This document shows positions 45,984 to 55,468 of a stretch of 64,000 nucleotides of DNA, piece by piece. Position numbers and translations under genes: made by a program. Under the pieces are notes generated by a model. It was not told where the DNA came from. It ran no database searches and was given only the letters and a program-made list of their open reading frames with translations. Source of the stretch: Halobellus captivus (lineage in GTDB: Archaea > Halobacteriota > Halobacteria > Halobacteriales > Haloferacaceae); the NCBI RefSeq assembly GCF_007655485.1, contig NZ_VJXQ01000004.1, positions 43,182 through 107,181 on the forward strand, given 5' to 3'. The stretch's first letter is position 1; every line of letters starts with the position of its first letter.

Positions 45984-47939
45984 ATGGCAAACAGCCATAA
46001 CGGTAACGACGAACGTGGTTCGGGTGTCGGTCGCCGATCGTACCTGAAGCTTCTGGGTGGGGCAGTCGGTATGGCCACCATTACCGGGAGTACGGTCGCA
46101 CAGAGTGCCGAGACCGACTCCGTCGTCAACCTGGGCGAACAGGGGTTGACTGACGGCGACGTAATCGACGACTACCTCGAGGAGTACTTCGAGAGCGGCG
46201 TCGAAGTGCGAGTTCCCGAGGGAGAGTACGAGTACCACGGCTCCGGATTCGGTGGTAATCGAAGCAACGCGGCGGTCGTCGGCGAGGGCGAGGTCATCAT
46301 CACCAACGAAGCCGGTGAATACGGGGAAACGATCGAGGCCGAAAGCGGCGTCGTGGAAATCCGGAACTTCACGCTCCGCGGTGAATCCGGCCCTGACAAA
46401 ACCCGATTCCGCCTGGAGGCCCAGTCGGAGGGCCACGTGCTGATCGACAACTTCAACCTTCCCGACGGGAACGTCAACCCCGGCGACGCGCGCGGGTTCT
46501 ACGTCCCCTCCGGTCACGCTGGCGTCGTCGAGATCCAGAACTGTTACGTTGCCAATTTCTCGAACAACGGGATCTACGCGAGTTCGCCCGGGAAAGGCGA
46601 GGGCGGTCGGGTCATCGTCGAGAACTGTTTCGTCCACAACAACAACATCTCGGGCATTCGAATCGGCGGCACAGACAGCGTCGCCCGCAACTGTCTCGTC
46701 CTCAACGACGGCAGTCCACCGACGATCGACGAGGGCGGCACGGTCAATATGCGCGGTATTCGAATCGACACCGCGGGCGACGACGTGTTGATCGAAAACT
46801 GTGAAGTCATCCACTCCTACGAGGGAGCGGGCGCACCGATCGAACTCCACGACGAAGCCGAAGGCGGAAGCGGAACGATCCGAAACACGCTCATCGAGAA
46901 CAACAGCGGGACGGACGCGATCCACGAGAAGGGAAGCTCCGCGAGCGGTTGGAGCGCGGAGAACGTCTCTATCAGCGGTGACGGTAGCCTCGAATATCCC
47001 TCCAACTTCAACGGCGTTTGCGTCGGCGACGACTGTCCGGTCCCGACCGGTGACGACCCGCAGGGCGAGGGAAGTGCGGACGGCTCCGACGACAGCGGTT
47101 CGAGCGACGGATCGTCGGACGACTCTCCCGATAGCTCGAACGACGGGGCGACCGACTCCGATTCGGAGGACTCCAGTTCTGGAACGGACGAGACGGACGA
47201 TTCCCAGACGGACGATTCCCAGACGGACGATTCCGAATCGGAACCCGACGAGTCGTCGGGTTCGGAGACGACCGTCGGAACTGATGGCACGGAGCTCGTG
47301 GTTCTCTCCGAGAACTCAAACGGCGTCGATTACGAGTTCACCACGACCGGCGAGATCACGGGACTGTACGAGCGCGACCAGTACAGCGCGGATACGGCCG
47401 CACCCGCCGACGAAGTGACGGAGAACAACGACGGCACGTGGACCGCGACCGGATCGACCGGCGGCGGCAGTGCCAGCGGGGACGCCTTCCACTACGATGG
47501 CGCGATGGAGTCGTTCTCGGCTTCGGGCGACGTCCGCCAGATGACCCTGATCGCCGACGGCGAAGAGGTCACGTCTGATGACCTCCTCGCGGCCGAGGCC
47601 CCCGAAGACGAGACCGGCAGCGACACCGAGGAATCGTCTGGATCGACTTCGGACGACGAGTCCTCGCAGGATGACTCCCGCGAGAAGACCATCGTCTTCG
47701 ACGGAACGACTGCGGACACGGTGGCCGCATACACCTTCCGCGTCTCCGGTGAAGTCACGCGCGATTCCTCGATCAGCACGGCTCCCGACGATAACCGCTT
47801 CGACAACCTCGAAGACTATGTCGTCGACGACACCGTCAGCGGGATCTTGGGCAAGGGCATCGACGGGTACCGTTACACCGGCCACATCGTCGAAATCGAA
47901 TTCGACGGTGCTGCCGCAGTCACGATCGACGGTCAGTGA
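45984..47939 (+). CDS. Secreted right-handed beta-helix protein with two C-terminal beta domains
   Basis: This 651-residue protein has a Tat signal (G-R-R-S-Y-L-K-L-L-G-G) and probable cleavage after V-A-Q-S. A pectate-lyase-like parallel beta-helix spans residues about 45-350, with asparagine ladders (E-N-C, R-N-C) and S-N-N-G-I-Y. A Ser/Asp/Thr-rich linker follows, with three D-D-S-Q-T-type repeats. Two related beta domains of about 100 residues each end the protein (from about 432 and 572); they may bind polysaccharide. It resembles the lipoprotein encoded at 50222-51685. The role is probably binding or cleaving surface or environmental glycans. Confidence 0.85.
   Translation: MANSHNGNDERGSGVGRRSYLKLLGGAVGMATITGSTVAQSAETDSVVNLGEQGLTDGDVIDDYLEEYFESGVEVRVPEGEYEYHGSGFGGNRSNAAVVGEGEVIITNEAGEYGETIEAESGVVEIRNFTLRGESGPDKTRFRLEAQSEGHVLIDNFNLPDGNVNPGDARGFYVPSGHAGVVEIQNCYVANFSNNGIYASSPGKGEGGRVIVENCFVHNNNISGIRIGGTDSVARNCLVLNDGSPPTIDEGGTVNMRGIRIDTAGDDVLIENCEVIHSYEGAGAPIELHDEAEGGSGTIRNTLIENNSGTDAIHEKGSSASGWSAENVSISGDGSLEYPSNFNGVCVGDDCPVPTGDDPQGEGSADGSDDSGSSDGSSDDSPDSSNDGATDSDSEDSSSGTDETDDSQTDDSQTDDSESEPDESSGSETTVGTDGTELVVLSENSNGVDYEFTTTGEITGLYERDQYSADTAAPADEVTENNDGTWTATGSTGGGSASGDAFHYDGAMESFSASGDVRQMTLIADGEEVTSDDLLAAEAPEDETGSDTEESSGSTSDDESSQDDSREKTIVFDGTTADTVAAYTFRVSGEVTRDSSISTAPDDNRFDNLEDYVVDDTVSGILGKGIDGYRYTGHIVEIEFDGAAAVTIDGQ
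47191..47235. repeat. 15-bp coding repeat, three copies
   Basis: AGACGGACGATTCCC occurs three times in a row (one mismatch in the last copy) and encodes Q-T-D-D-S in the linker of the beta-helix protein. Confidence 0.85.
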
Positions 47940-47940
47940 G

Positions 47941-48162
47941 GTGACGAGCGTGTACTCGTCGGACTCCTGGAAGCGAATCGCGACCGATCCTGACCCGGTT
48001 CGGGATCTCGGATACGACCTCGCCGAGTGGGAGTCACATCGAGTCACGTACCGCGACGGCGACCGGTTCGTGTTCGTTCCCGTCGACGAGGACGCGTTCG
48101 ATCGGGAGGCGTACATCGTAGCGACTGAGGATGCGATGTGCGACACGCTCGAACGTCGCTGA
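47941..48162 (+). CDS. Small conserved-looking acidic protein
   Basis: This protein has about 73 residues and starts at a GTG (47941, or 47950), one base after the stop of the beta-helix gene. It contains D-L-G-Y-D-L-A-E-W-E and F-V-P-V-D-E-D-A-F. The composition is typically haloarchaeal and it is likely co-transcribed with the secreted protein. I recall similar short proteins in other haloarchaea but no name or function. Confidence 0.65.
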   Translation: MTSVYSSDSWKRIATDPDPVRDLGYDLAEWESHRVTYRDGDRFVFVPVDEDAFDREAYIVATEDAMCDTLERR

Positions 48163-48269
48163 AGTCCGGTCGGTCCGACTTCCGAGAGGGGGTTGATCCG
48201 ACATCTGCGAGGCGGGTGATCTCGGTGTCGGTTCCTTTTATTCACTCCTCTTCACAGTACTCGTCATCG

Positions 48270-50111
48270 CTACTCGTCAGTCCCACGGAGCCGATAGAGC
48301 GTGTACCCGCCGTTGTCTTGAATCCGGTTCGACCCCGGTTCGGCGTCTAACGCCTCGAATCCAGCGGAGCCATACCGGAATCCCCTGTAGAGTTCGACCT
48401 CTTTCTTCCGGTCTTTCGTTCTCACGATGAGATAGCGATCCTCCTCGTAGTGTGACGTCACGTTGGTGTTAAAGACGGGTTCGGGGACCGAGTCGCCGAT
48501 ACCAGGAATGGCGATTCCTTCGGCGGTGTTCGTGCCGTAAATGGCGTCGACGTACCGGGTGGACCCCGACCGAACCCCGGTTAGTGACGTCTGTCCGTCG
48601 TGATACTGGAACGTCCGGTCGTACCCGTCCATCACTGTCTCGGTCACGCGGTCGTTCGGTTGGTAGATGTACGGGGACGGGTGAACCGTTGCGAGGCTGA
48701 TCGCGATCATCGCGACGAGGATGAGGCTCATCACCGTCCAGGTCCGCTGCCGGGTCAATATTCCGCCGAACCGGCCGCTCGCGCCTTCGAGCGTGTCCGC
48801 CAGTATCGAAATCGCGACGACTGCGAGGAGGCTCACCGTGACCATAATGAACCCGAAGAACCGGAAGTAGTGGTCGCCCTGATCGGCGATAAAAATCGCG
48901 ACGAATCCGAGCGTTGGGAATACGAGCGAGGCGGCGAGGACGGCTAATAGGGCGTTTCTGCGACTTTCGCTGTGATCGATCACACCGATGACTAACGCGA
49001 GTATCAGGGCACCGGTGAGGATCATCAACAGGGTGCTCACCGAGAACAGCTTGAGGTACAGTTCCATCAGGCTGCCGCCGAGGTCGATGAGGGACGCCCC
49101 GCGAGTGCCGGTCTCTTCGAGCACCGTCGGATCGCGGGAGAGGAGGCTATCCAACACGAACGAGAGTCGAGAGCGGGCGCGTCCCTGCCGACGAATCCAC
49201 GTGACGAACAGGACGCCCAGGACGATCGTATGCAGGTACACCGGTCGGAAGGACGCGATCGGGTGCGTGTCCCAGTACCGACGCACGACGAGTTGCAGAA
49301 TCGCAATTCCGCCGAGCATCGCGAGGTACGTCATCGCCTCCTGCGGGTGGACGAACAGGTAGCCGCTGGAGACGAGAAGCAGGAGCGCTCCCGTCGGAGT
49401 CGTGAACGCGAACCCGTCGTCACTCGCGTGGAGAAACAGGAGGAGGCAGAACAGCACAACCGGAAACAGGAGGATCGCTTGACTGGACGCGTGCGGGTTC
49501 AGATGCACGCTGACGTTGTTGATCGGAACGAACATCGCCCCGACGATAGCCCCCGCCGCCGCGGTTCGGTGGCTCCTCGACACGTAGTACGCGCACGCGG
49601 CGAAGGCCCCCACGAACAGCAGCGGAATCACGACAGACACGAGCGTCAGCATCGCCGTTCGAACGGGGAGACCGAGCACCTCGGCGAACTGCACGGACAG
49701 GAGGTGGACGCCGGGATACACGATTCCGTCCGGCGGAATCACACCGGCCTGAATCTCGCGGGCCCAACCCAGGTGGCTCAACGAATCGCCTGACCCGTAA
49801 AAATAGTACGACCGAAGTACCGGAAGTCCGATAACGGTGAGTACACCGAGCGTCGAGAGGAGCACTCCGGCGTCTCTCGTTCGCGAGCGCTCGTCCGAAC
49901 GGACAGCGACCGCGGCAGCGATGAGAACGGCGATGCCGACACCGATCCAGAAATCCGTCGGGACCTCGGTGTAGAGAGAGAGTTCGTAGTCCGTTATCGG
50001 GGTTCGAGACGCCTGTACCACGCCGACCGCGAGCGCGAGATACCCCACGATCAGCGCGAGTTTTTGCCAGTGGTTCCCCGTGGATCGCCGCGCAGAAGAA
50101 TTCACGTTCAT
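48270..50111 (-). CDS. Multi-spanning membrane protein, GT-C glycosyltransferase-like
   Basis: This 613-residue protein has about 12 membrane helices and an extracytoplasmic C-terminal part (about 470-613). The first large loop carries G-S-G-D-S-L-S-H-L-G-W, an Asp/His arrangement in the place where GT-C glycosyltransferases hold their catalytic acid. This and its place among glycan genes suggest transfer of a lipid-linked sugar on the outer face. No exact family is recognised. It lies between the two beta-helix proteins. Confidence 0.7.
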   Translation of the reverse strand: MNVNSSARRSTGNHWQKLALIVGYLALAVGVVQASRTPITDYELSLYTEVPTDFWIGVGIAVLIAAAVAVRSDERSRTRDAGVLLSTLGVLTVIGLPVLRSYYFYGSGDSLSHLGWAREIQAGVIPPDGIVYPGVHLLSVQFAEVLGLPVRTAMLTLVSVVIPLLFVGAFAACAYYVSRSHRTAAAGAIVGAMFVPINNVSVHLNPHASSQAILLFPVVLFCLLLFLHASDDGFAFTTPTGALLLLVSSGYLFVHPQEAMTYLAMLGGIAILQLVVRRYWDTHPIASFRPVYLHTIVLGVLFVTWIRRQGRARSRLSFVLDSLLSRDPTVLEETGTRGASLIDLGGSLMELYLKLFSVSTLLMILTGALILALVIGVIDHSESRRNALLAVLAASLVFPTLGFVAIFIADQGDHYFRFFGFIMVTVSLLAVVAISILADTLEGASGRFGGILTRQRTWTVMSLILVAMIAISLATVHPSPYIYQPNDRVTETVMDGYDRTFQYHDGQTSLTGVRSGSTRYVDAIYGTNTAEGIAIPGIGDSVPEPVFNTNVTSHYEEDRYLIVRTKDRKKEVELYRGFRYGSAGFEALDAEPGSNRIQDNGGYTLYRLRGTDE

Positions 50112-50221
50112 TATTGCTGTCGAGGGCTCTCAGCACGTATCCGGCGCTCTCTTCGACCGGAGTCCGTCTGTTACGGTTCCGAGTAGCCCGAACGTCTGTA
50201 TTGTTATGCTGTGGTTTACCG

Positions 50222-51685
50222 TCACTCGTCTTCGTCCTCGGTGGTGCTATGGATTTCTCGTTCTTCGACATTCGTATCGATCGTCTCTACACTGGCATTC
50301 TGCAGCAGTATCGGGATCCCCCCGACGTCGACTGTCGCATCTCGCAGGACGTTGTCGTGCGAGCGTTGAAAGCCGATCCCGTTCCGATTCGAGGCGGCTT
50401 GCGTCACCTCGATACCCTCCAGCGTACAGCCACCCCGTCCATCGATCTTCACGGCGAACCCGTTGTCCGCGCTCCCGGTGACCGTTACGCCTTGGCAGTC
50501 GACCCACAGGTTCGACGCAGATTCGGTGAGTTCGTCCGCTGGCATCTTCGCCCAGATGCCGTTGACGTTGTCGGCGTCGATCCGAATCTCGGTGTTTCGA
50601 ATCGTCGCCGACGGTATCTCCGACGAAACGGTGATCCCTCCGTCGCTCGATGGGACCCCGAGCATTTCGACGAGACAGTTTTCGACGATCGGCGGCTCCG
50701 AGTCGGGATCGGCCTCGAAGTTGGTGAGGCGGATCCCCCGCATATTCTCGAACTCGCTTGAAGCGTCGTCACAGCGGACGTGGACGTTTCTGACGACGCA
50801 ATCCGCGCGGACCCGAACGTTTGCGATTCCGTTGTTCGCGTAATATCCGCCGTCGACGATTATCCGCCCCACGGCGGGATCCGCATAGAGCCCGTTATCG
50901 CCGAATCCGACGATGTGGCAATCTTTGAACGTGATCTCGCCGCGGTTGTCGTCGCCGACGTAACATCCCGTGATCGGCTCGTCGGCGGCGGAACCGTCCG
51001 GAAGCCGAAGCCGTTCGACGATACCCGAGCCGTCGGAATCGGTGACATCGACGCGGACCGGCCCGCGCCCCCCTTCGAGTTCACCGCTCACCGAGACGTC
51101 ACGGATGACTAAGTCGTCCGGAGCCCGAATATCGAGCGCTCTGACGCCCGTGTCCGCGCCGCGAAAATCGAACTGCAGATTTTGGATGTGAACGGCACCC
51201 TCTCCGCCGATGTAGAACAGTGCGCCGGACGCGTCGTCCATCGGGATAATCGTTGCACCGTCGCCGATGATCCCGAACCGTTCGAGCCCGCTGAGGTCGA
51301 TACCGTCTTCGATTCGATACTCGCCGGGCGGGAGAAAGAGAAGTTGGCCGTCGGCTGCCGCCTCCTGAACCACCGCTCCGATGGGATCGCCGCCTGTCGG
51401 CTCGATCCCGAGGTCTGTCAGATCAGTCATCGAATCGAACGGTGCCGGAACGGGTGTCTCGGTATTTTCGAGCGCTCCCGGGGGAGGCGAGGCGAGCTCG
51501 TCTGTGGTGCGCCCGGGGTCCCGTCGCCCGCCGCACCCCGCCAGAGAGAACAGTCCGAGCGTCGCCGCCGCGGTCCGTCTAAGGAGTCTCCGGCGACTCG
51601 TTCGATGCTGTCCCGAATCGGACCCGCTGTCCCCGGAGAGAGCGCAATCTGATCTGGGGTGGCCCCCCCGCTCTCGATCGGACAT
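50222..51685 (-). CDS. Secreted beta-helix lipoprotein (pectate-lyase-like)
   Basis: This 487-residue protein has a Tat signal (S-R-R-R-L-L-R-R) after a polar leader of about 28 residues, then the lipobox L-A-G-C. The mature part begins with a Pro/Thr linker and L-F-L-P-P-G-E-Y, the start of a pectate-lyase-like right-handed beta-helix running to about residue 470. The pattern D-N-G-L-Y-A and M-R-G-I-R is shared with the beta-helix protein at 45984-47939, so they are paralogues. The start is 1 bp from the stop of the winged-helix gene, so both are probably on one transcript. Confidence 0.85.
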   Translation of the reverse strand: MSDRERGGHPRSDCALSGDSGSDSGQHRTSRRRLLRRTAAATLGLFSLAGCGGRRDPGRTTDELASPPPGALENTETPVPAPFDSMTDLTDLGIEPTGGDPIGAVVQEAAADGQLLFLPPGEYRIEDGIDLSGLERFGIIGDGATIIPMDDASGALFYIGGEGAVHIQNLQFDFRGADTGVRALDIRAPDDLVIRDVSVSGELEGGRGPVRVDVTDSDGSGIVERLRLPDGSAADEPITGCYVGDDNRGEITFKDCHIVGFGDNGLYADPAVGRIIVDGGYYANNGIANVRVRADCVVRNVHVRCDDASSEFENMRGIRLTNFEADPDSEPPIVENCLVEMLGVPSSDGGITVSSEIPSATIRNTEIRIDADNVNGIWAKMPADELTESASNLWVDCQGVTVTGSADNGFAVKIDGRGGCTLEGIEVTQAASNRNGIGFQRSHDNVLRDATVDVGGIPILLQNASVETIDTNVEEREIHSTTEDEDE

Positions 51686-51686
51686 C

Positions 51687-51965
51687 TCACTCAGCCAATC
51701 CGGCCGATTGTATCTGTTGCCACATTCGCGTTCCCTTCGCTGTGAGGTCGTACTGTCGGTTCTTCCGCTGCTCTTCCGGAACGACGAGTTCGACGATCGA
51801 GCGCTTTCGAAGCCGCCGCAGCGCGCGGGAGACGTGTGACGGTGACAGGCTTTCGGCGTTCGCGATCTCGGTCGTCGTCGCGGGTCCGTCCTGGAGGACG
51901 TTTAGCACGGCGAGCCGGTACTTCGAGGAGATGACGAACCCGATTGCGTCCCACTGTGATGACAT
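51687..51965 (-). CDS. Winged-helix transcription regulator (MarR/PadR-like)
   Basis: This 92-residue protein has a winged helix: R-L-A-V-L-N-V-L, T-E-I-A-N-A-E, then S-P-S-H-V-S-R-A-L-R-R-L as recognition helix, and an R-K-N-R-Q-Y-D-L wing. It is almost all DNA-binding domain, so it probably acts as a dimer without a separate sensor. It is the first gene of a two-gene unit with the beta-helix lipoprotein and may control it and itself through the repeats upstream (52155-52213). Confidence 0.87.
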   Translation of the reverse strand: MSSQWDAIGFVISSKYRLAVLNVLQDGPATTTEIANAESLSPSHVSRALRRLRKRSIVELVVPEEQRKNRQYDLTAKGTRMWQQIQSAGLAE

Positions 51966-52154
51966 CGCCTCCCCGTTGTCTCAGAACCGCCTTTGGTATT
52001 CGCTCGCTACAACGTTAGTGAGTGCTATCGGGTGTGGACACAGCGCGGGTTAGTCCGGCGTGGTCCGAGCTTCTATCCCCGTCCCAATCCGGTAGCGGGC
52101 CGGTGTTGCAGCTGAATTCACTCGGGTAAACCGCTGCTTTACTTATATACTGTT

Positions 52155-52213
52155 ACACAAATACGTATGTAAAGAAAAGCAGCTTATCGCAACCGATACA
52201 CAAATCTATGTAA
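52155..52213. promoter_or_regulatory. Repeated ACACAAAT-TATGTAA boxes between divergent genes
   Basis: TTACACAAATACGTATGTAA (52153-52172) has TTACA/TGTAA ends in inverted order, and a close copy without two bases is at 52198-52213. The boxes lie in the 312-bp AT-rich gap (51966-52277) between the winged-helix gene and the DUF7511-like gene, near TATA-like CTTATATAC (52142-52150). They look like operator sites for a dimeric regulator. I see nothing else in this gap. Confidence 0.55.
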
Positions 52214-52277
52214 CCGCCACAAACCGGGTAGTAGGAACTGGATTACAAGTTACTCCCGTTTCAGATTGTTCATTGGT

Positions 52278-52457
52278 ATGTCATCAAAAGGGGACCTGAA
52301 CGGGGAAGTGTTCTCCCTTCGGGCGACTATCGTCGAGTACGAGCACGGTCCGGACGAGTGCACGATCCATCCACTGGACCCGACGGAATCGGGCCGAACG
52401 ACGGAGTGGATCACCGCCCTGGAAGGATCCTACGTGCCGCTCGGGCGATGCCGATAA
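52278..52457 (+). CDS. Small DUF7511-like protein
   Basis: This 59-residue protein starts M-S-S-K-G-D-L-N and contains the short family pattern R-A-T-I-V-E-Y-E-H-G-P-D-E-C-T-I-H-P followed by W-I-T-A. I recall this pattern from the haloarchaeal DUF7511 proteins; the function is unknown. It is monocistronic. Confidence 0.65.
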   Translation: MSSKGDLNGEVFSLRATIVEYEHGPDECTIHPLDPTESGRTTEWITALEGSYVPLGRCR

Positions 52458-52681
52458 CCGACTGTACACTCGGCACTCCTCATTCGCGAGTTGCGCTCCG
52501 AATCCTCGGAGGCCTCGTGTCGGTCTGAGCTGCAATCGATCTGTTCGATTCGGCACCCGGTCCCACGGCAGGGGGTGATCGGACCTCCCCGTGACTGAGA
52601 ATGGATCTCGTGGTATCCGTGCCGCGCTGACGCACTTTGCGTCCCGATTTTCGATTGGGGGCGCAGAAGGTCTTGATACGG

Positions 52682-53704
52682 TTATTCGGCGGTCGGTGTG
52701 GCCGGTGTCGTAGCCCCTTCAGTCGTCTCGTCAGTCGCCTCCTCTGTCGTCTCGTCTGTCGCCTCTCCTGTCATCCCTTCGGTCGCCTCCTCTGTCGTCT
52801 CGTCAGTCGTCCCTTCGGCCGTCTCTGTCTCTTCAGTCATCTCCGTCCCCTCCTCCGTGGCCGTGCCCATTTCCCCGCCCTCCATCGTGTCGGTGGCGAC
52901 TGTGAGGTCGAACGGTTCGTCAGTCGGTGCCCCGCTCGAGTCCAGATATCCCATCGCGAACGCCGTGTATCCGGTCCCCGATTCGAGGTCGACGTCGAAC
53001 GAAGCGACGGCGTCGCTCTCACCCGCGGCACGGACTTCGAGCGTATACGCGTCTGCGGGTACGGTCGCGTATTGGCTGGCCTCTCCGAACGCAAGTTCAG
53101 CGATCAACGGTTCCTCCTCGCCTGCAACGGCGATATCCACGCTCGGGGCGTCGGGCGACGCGTGAAGGACGCGGACCCGAGATTCCCCGTCGCCAACGGT
53201 GGTGACGTCGTCCTCGAAGGCTCGAACCTCGAACGTCTCCGCCTCTAATTCGCCGAGAGCGACCAGCGACGTCGCCGACCCACCCGTGAGCGATACCTCC
53301 TCGTCGAAGACGACGGTTTCTTCGTCCCCTGCGGCGGTGATCTGCACCTGATACGCCTCAGCGGGCAGTGTAAGGTAGTCGCTGACGGTCCGGAACGGAA
53401 CGTCAGTCAGCACCGATTCCTCGTCGACGTAGATGTCCACGTTCGGCGCGTCCGGAGAAGCGTGTACCGCCCGCACGAGCGCCTCTGATTCCCCTCCGTC
53501 CTCCGTCGTTGTTTCCTCGCCCTCGGTCGTCGGAGCGTCTGTTTCAGTGGATTCTTCGGCCCCGGTCGGCGTGACGGATTCCTCCATCTGTCCGTTTCCG
53601 GAATCTCCTGTGTCCGCTCCCCCGCCGCAACCCGCGAGGCCGATTGTCGATATCGCGGTGACTGTACCAACGAACCGCCGTCTGCTGAGGTGTGGTTGCA
53701 CCAT
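52682..53704 (-). CDS. DUF4397-domain lipoprotein
   Basis: This 340-residue protein has a Tat signal (S-R-R-R-F-V-G-T) and the lipobox L-A-G-C near residue 26. A Thr/Glu linker leads to two DUF4397 modules, each starting V-R-x-x-H-A-S-P-D-A-P-x-V-D (near residues 79 and 172). The last 70 residues are repeats of Thr, Glu and Ala. DUF4397 proteins are cell-surface beta-sandwich proteins of unclear role. The gene stands alone; 52458-52681 before it holds no gene. Confidence 0.88.
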   Translation of the reverse strand: MVQPHLSRRRFVGTVTAISTIGLAGCGGGADTGDSGNGQMEESVTPTGAEESTETDAPTTEGEETTTEDGGESEALVRAVHASPDAPNVDIYVDEESVLTDVPFRTVSDYLTLPAEAYQVQITAAGDEETVVFDEEVSLTGGSATSLVALGELEAETFEVRAFEDDVTTVGDGESRVRVLHASPDAPSVDIAVAGEEEPLIAELAFGEASQYATVPADAYTLEVRAAGESDAVASFDVDLESGTGYTAFAMGYLDSSGAPTDEPFDLTVATDTMEGGEMGTATEEGTEMTEETETAEGTTDETTEEATEGMTGEATDETTEEATDETTEGATTPATPTAE

Positions 53705-53916
53705 ACAGGTGGCTGGGAGGGGATACGTAAGTCGCTATTTTCCACCTGTCTCGGTATTGTCGTTCTGTTTGCAGAAAGCGTGCCGTTACACTTCGGTTTC
53801 GATCACCCTACACCCGTCAACACCCGATATTGAACGCCTGCTGTTAGTGTTCGTAGGAGAACCATATATCAGATAACGAATGTATACTATTGCGGTACGG
53901 CTGTCTCTCTCCTCGT

Positions 53917-55185
53917 ATGGTGGAATTATCCAGACCGACCGTCCTTTCGATTGTGCTCGTGATCGTACTGTCGGTAGCGCTGAGCGGAACGAGCGTTGCG
54001 ATGCCGACAGCTGCGACCAGTTCGATGGGCTCGGATGGACCCACAGCCGCACAACTCCAAGAAAACGGGGATGCAGTCGCTGATGGACCGTTTTTCGAAA
54101 TCACGGATGTCCGAACGAATATGCCGGTTAAGGCGGGCGAAACCGTCGAAGTGACCGTCACTGTGCTGAATAGCGGAAACGCAACAGGTGAAAAAGAGGT
54201 GTGGTTCCACCTCGATCAGTACTACAAGGACGACGCCCAATTGGAGTTAGCGCCCGGAGAATCCGAGACGGTAACGCTCACGTACGTGAGCAAGAGCGAG
54301 AACGCGAAAGATTGGACGCTTCGGGTGGACACACCGGACGACCGGCACGAAGAAACAGTAACCATCGAGAAACCCGCCCAACATAGCACTACACGGTCGA
54401 GCGGCGGAGGCAGTGACGGTCACCCCCACTTCGACATCGTCGATATGACTGTCGAGGAACCGATCACGGCGGGCGATCCGCTCCGGATGAGTGCCACCGT
54501 CGAAAACACCGGCCGCGATCTCGGGGAGAAACTGGTCTGGTTCACGGTCGACGGAGAAACCGTGAACGAAACGATCATCGAGCTCCCGGAGGGCCACTCG
54601 ACGACCGTCACGGCCGAATACAACACGTCCATCGAGGCCGCTGGAGAGCACCTCGTCACGGCGAATACCTCCGACGACGTGGTCCGCCGATCGATCGAGT
54701 TTAACGAACCCGTGCGTGCGTTCGAGGTGAAGACTGTCGACACCTCCGAATCGATTATCGCCGGAGAGCAACTGACTGTGACGGCGACCGTCGAAAACGT
54801 CGGCGATATCCCCGCGACTGTCCCTGTCCGGATGACTATCGACGGCCACTTCATCGATGAAGAGCGGGTCGACGTGGCACCGAACGAGTCGGCGACCGTT
54901 GAACTGCAGTATCGAACCAACACGTGGACGACCGGCGAGATAGACGTGACTGTCGGTGCCGAAAACGCATCGGTCTCGCGGCTGGTCACCGTCGTCGAAC
55001 CGACGCCGACGGAGACGACTGAACGGCTGACCGAACCGGAGTCGACGGCGGAACCCGTCGACACGGCCACGACCGCGACGGTGACACCTGCGTCGCAGTC
55101 GTCGTGGAGCGGACCGAATCCCGGCCTCTCGATGCTGGTCGTGATGTTGTTCGTCGGGGCCCTCGCAATCACTCGGTGGGGGTGA
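53917..55185 (+). CDS. CARDB-repeat surface protein with a C-terminal anchor
   Basis: This 422-residue protein has a Sec-type signal (about residues 8-28, ending S-V-A-M-P). Three CARDB-like beta-sandwich domains follow, starting near F-E-I-T-D-V-R, F-D-I-V-D-M-T and F-E-V-K-T-V-D. A Thr/Glu/Pro stalk (about 360-395) leads to P-N-P-G-L, a hydrophobic helix and a short basic end, I-T-R-W-G. The end resembles a divergent PGF-CTERM archaeosortase signal, with Leu in place of Phe. The role is probably cell-surface adhesion. TATA-like strings lie at 53863-53889. Confidence 0.85.
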   Translation: MVELSRPTVLSIVLVIVLSVALSGTSVAMPTAATSSMGSDGPTAAQLQENGDAVADGPFFEITDVRTNMPVKAGETVEVTVTVLNSGNATGEKEVWFHLDQYYKDDAQLELAPGESETVTLTYVSKSENAKDWTLRVDTPDDRHEETVTIEKPAQHSTTRSSGGGSDGHPHFDIVDMTVEEPITAGDPLRMSATVENTGRDLGEKLVWFTVDGETVNETIIELPEGHSTTVTAEYNTSIEAAGEHLVTANTSDDVVRRSIEFNEPVRAFEVKTVDTSESIIAGEQLTVTATVENVGDIPATVPVRMTIDGHFIDEERVDVAPNESATVELQYRTNTWTTGEIDVTVGAENASVSRLVTVVEPTPTETTERLTEPESTAEPVDTATTATVTPASQSSWSGPNPGLSMLVVMLFVGALAITRWG

Positions 55186-55468
55186 TCCCGATCGGGGGGA
55201 TGGGGTGCCGCGTCCGTTTGGCCCCCACGCTCACCGAACGTGACCCCACTGACAAGTAGTGTGTGTCACTTTCACAGTAATCTCGGTGTATTCGAACGCG
55301 TCGCCGACTTCCCCGATTCGGGTAAGTTTCCCTTTCACCCGCTAGAGTGAAAAACCTACTTAGAACGTCTCTCGGTACGATTATCGGATATTCGGATACA
55401 CGCTGTATTACAATACCGGTCCCGGAGCAATGCTGTATCTGTCCCGAGTTCACCCTCGGGGAGTGACT

